From positions 1 to 36,266 of the forward strand of contig NZ_JAHKRK010000060.1 in the NCBI RefSeq assembly GCF_019396355.1: a stretch of DNA of 36,266 nt, in the 5' to 3' direction. The notes beneath the pieces were generated by a model. It saw nothing but the letters and a program-made list of their open reading frames with translations, was not told the origin of the DNA and ran no database searches. The DNA comes from Pseudonocardia nigra. GTDB lineage: Bacteria; Actinomycetota; Actinomycetes; Mycobacteriales; Pseudonocardiaceae. Below are positions 35,447 to 36,266 of the stretch, piece after piece; the first letter of the stretch is position 1; every line of letters begins with the position of its first letter. Both the position numbers and the translations under genes were made by a program.

Positions 35447-35499
35447 GCAGCAAAGCCACTTTCATGCCACGTCGTTGCGTGAAAGTGGCTTTGCTGCAA
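35445..35499. terminator. 20-bp perfect inverted repeat, bidirectional terminator
   Basis: TTGCAGCAAAGCCACTTTCA at 35445-35464 is exactly complementary to 35480-35499, with a 15-nt loop. It lies between the convergent LLM and polynucleotide kinase genes. The arms are much less GC-rich than the surroundings, as in a mobile or dispersed repeat. Confidence 0.7.
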
Positions 35500-35510
35500 T
35501 CCGGGGCGCG

Positions 35511-36107
35511 CTACAGCCGCGGGTCCACGGGCTCGGACTCCAGCGCCAGCACCGCGAACACGCACTCGTGCACCCGCCAGAGCGGCTCCCCGCGCGCCAG
35601 CCGCTCGAGCGCCTCGACGCCCAGCGCGTACTCGCGCAGCGCCAGCGCCCGCTTGAGCCCGAGCCCGCGCTGCCGCAGCCGGTCGAGGTGGGCCGGGTAG
35701 TCCGGCCCGTAGACGATCCGCAGGTACTCCCGCCCGCGGACCTTCACGCCCGGCTGCACGATCCCCCGGGTTCCGCGGGTCAGCCCGGCCATCGGCTTGA
35801 CGACCATGCCCTCGCCCCCGCCGGCCGTCAGCTCCTCCCACCAGGTGATCGCCGCCGCCACCGAGTCCTCGTCGGTGGTGTCCACCATCGCGGTTGCGGT
35901 CGGCCGGAACAGCGCGGGATCGGCGGCGCGCAACCGCTCGGCCAGCGCGAGGTGCCAGTCGTGCGGACGGGTGACGAACGCCGCGCCCTCGGCCGCGAGC
36001 ACCTGGAACGGGGCGAGCTGCACGCCGTCGAGCCCGTCCGTGGGCCAGCAGTAGCGCCGGTAGGCGGCCCGGAACGCCGCGGCGTCGGCCGCCCGCCGCC
36101 CCGCCCT
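35511..36107 (-). CDS. Polynucleotide kinase-phosphatase (Pnkp), C-terminal part
   Basis: About 198 residues of the C-terminal adenylyltransferase domain of bacterial RNA-repair Pnkp: AAYRRYCWPTDGLDGVQLAP F, WWEELTAGGGEGMVVKP, KVRGREYLRIVYGPDYPAHL and the terminal HECVFAVLALESEPVDPRL. Full-length Pnkp also has kinase and phosphatase domains that end-heal RNA; they are missing because the gene runs into a copy of the ASCH gene. The open frame continues to 36248, but that N-terminal piece is antisense to ASCH and not Pnkp-like. Confidence 0.85.
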   Translation of the reverse strand, partial: RAGRRAADAAAFRAAYRRYCWPTDGLDGVQLAPFQVLAAEGAAFVTRPHDWHLALAERLRAADPALFRPTATAMVDTTDEDSVAAAITWWEELTAGGGEGMVVKPMAGLTRGTRGIVQPGVKVRGREYLRIVYGPDYPAHLDRLRQRGLGLKRALALREYALGVEALERLARGEPLWRVHECVFAVLALESEPVDPRL

Positions 36108-36266
36108 CGAGGACATCGCGGCCGGGCGCGTCACCGTCGCGTTCCGGGGGTGGGACCGGCCGCGCGTGCGGCCGGGCGGGACGCAGCGCATCCCCGTCGG
36201 CGTGCTGGAGTTCACCGCCGTCGACCCCGTCGAGGAGTCCGCGCTCACCGAGCTGGACGCGGCGGC
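36093..36266 (+). repeat. Second copy of the ASCH gene 5' part, to the window edge
   Basis: Matches 18283-18456 at 172 of 174 positions, in the same orientation, and is cut by the end of the window. Its left boundary falls inside the Pnkp gene, at a short shared CCGCCGCC. It may be a misjoin at a contig end, a partial gene duplication, or the junction of a 17.8-kb tandem duplication. Confidence 0.9.

Noticed and set aside
35511..36248. A 245-residue protein spanning the whole frame
   Set aside because: Its first 45 or so residues are the antisense of the ASCH gene, identical in kind to the frame at 18232-18438, and are not part of Pnkp.

Overview
The window is very GC-rich DNA from an actinobacterium. 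Gene order, GTG starts, apparent leaderless promoters and the protein families point to Pseudonocardiaceae (a Pseudonocardia-like organism); the genus is my inference. No rRNA, tRNA, CRISPR array or insertion sequence was recognised.

Layout. (1) 131-2550 (minus): a translationally coupled pair, a metal-dependent cyclase/amidohydrolase and a thiamine-diphosphate enzyme, with an inverted-repeat operator candidate upstream. (2) 2633-14006: an accessory stretch with a LuxR regulator, a covalent-flavin oxidoreductase, an AAA-ATPase relic, two cupin genes, a phosphotransferase, a membrane protein, an intact two-component system (10132-12925) and a DUF2293 protein. Six genes here are broken, five by one apparent single-base indel in or beside a short G/C run and one by a stop plus two frame changes. 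(3) 14032-18192 (minus): a secreted alpha/beta hydrolase, then the heat-shock/ribosome-modification block hrcA-dnaJ2-rsmE. (4) 18275-24429: an ASCH protein, a run of MBL-fold, VOC and DUF5519 genes behind a large LuxR/AAA regulator, and a VapBC toxin-antitoxin pair. (5) 24520-26356 (minus): hemW and a small membrane protein. (6) 26475-33601 (plus): an assimilatory sulfate reduction operon, namely a short leader peptide, sulfite reductase, a small zinc-ribbon protein, cysH, cysD, cysN, a sirohydrochlorin-chelatase-like protein and, after a gap, a TSUP permease. (7) 33616-35426: a LysR regulator divergent from an LLM-family (F420-type) oxidoreductase. (8) 35511-36266: the C-terminal end of a bacterial polynucleotide kinase-phosphatase, abruptly joined to a second copy of the start of the ASCH gene.

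How it works together. Region 6 is a complete route from sulfate to sulfide via APS: CysDN makes APS, CysH reduces it to sulfite, and the sulfite reductase makes sulfide. The chelatase can supply siroheme for the reductase and TSUP a sulfur-anion transport step. The leader peptide suggests cysteine-responsive control. The order rsmE-dnaJ2-hrcA ... hemW ... nirA-cysH-chelatase matches my recollection of Mycobacterium tuberculosis Rv2372c-Rv2393, with a different cargo between hrcA and hemW.

Most of the window is recognisable biology. The points most worth checking are the density of frameshifts between 4.0 and 13.3 kb, the ASCH duplication at the right edge, the sulfur leader peptide, and the uncharacterised cyclase/ThDP and MBL-VOC-DUF5519 modules.
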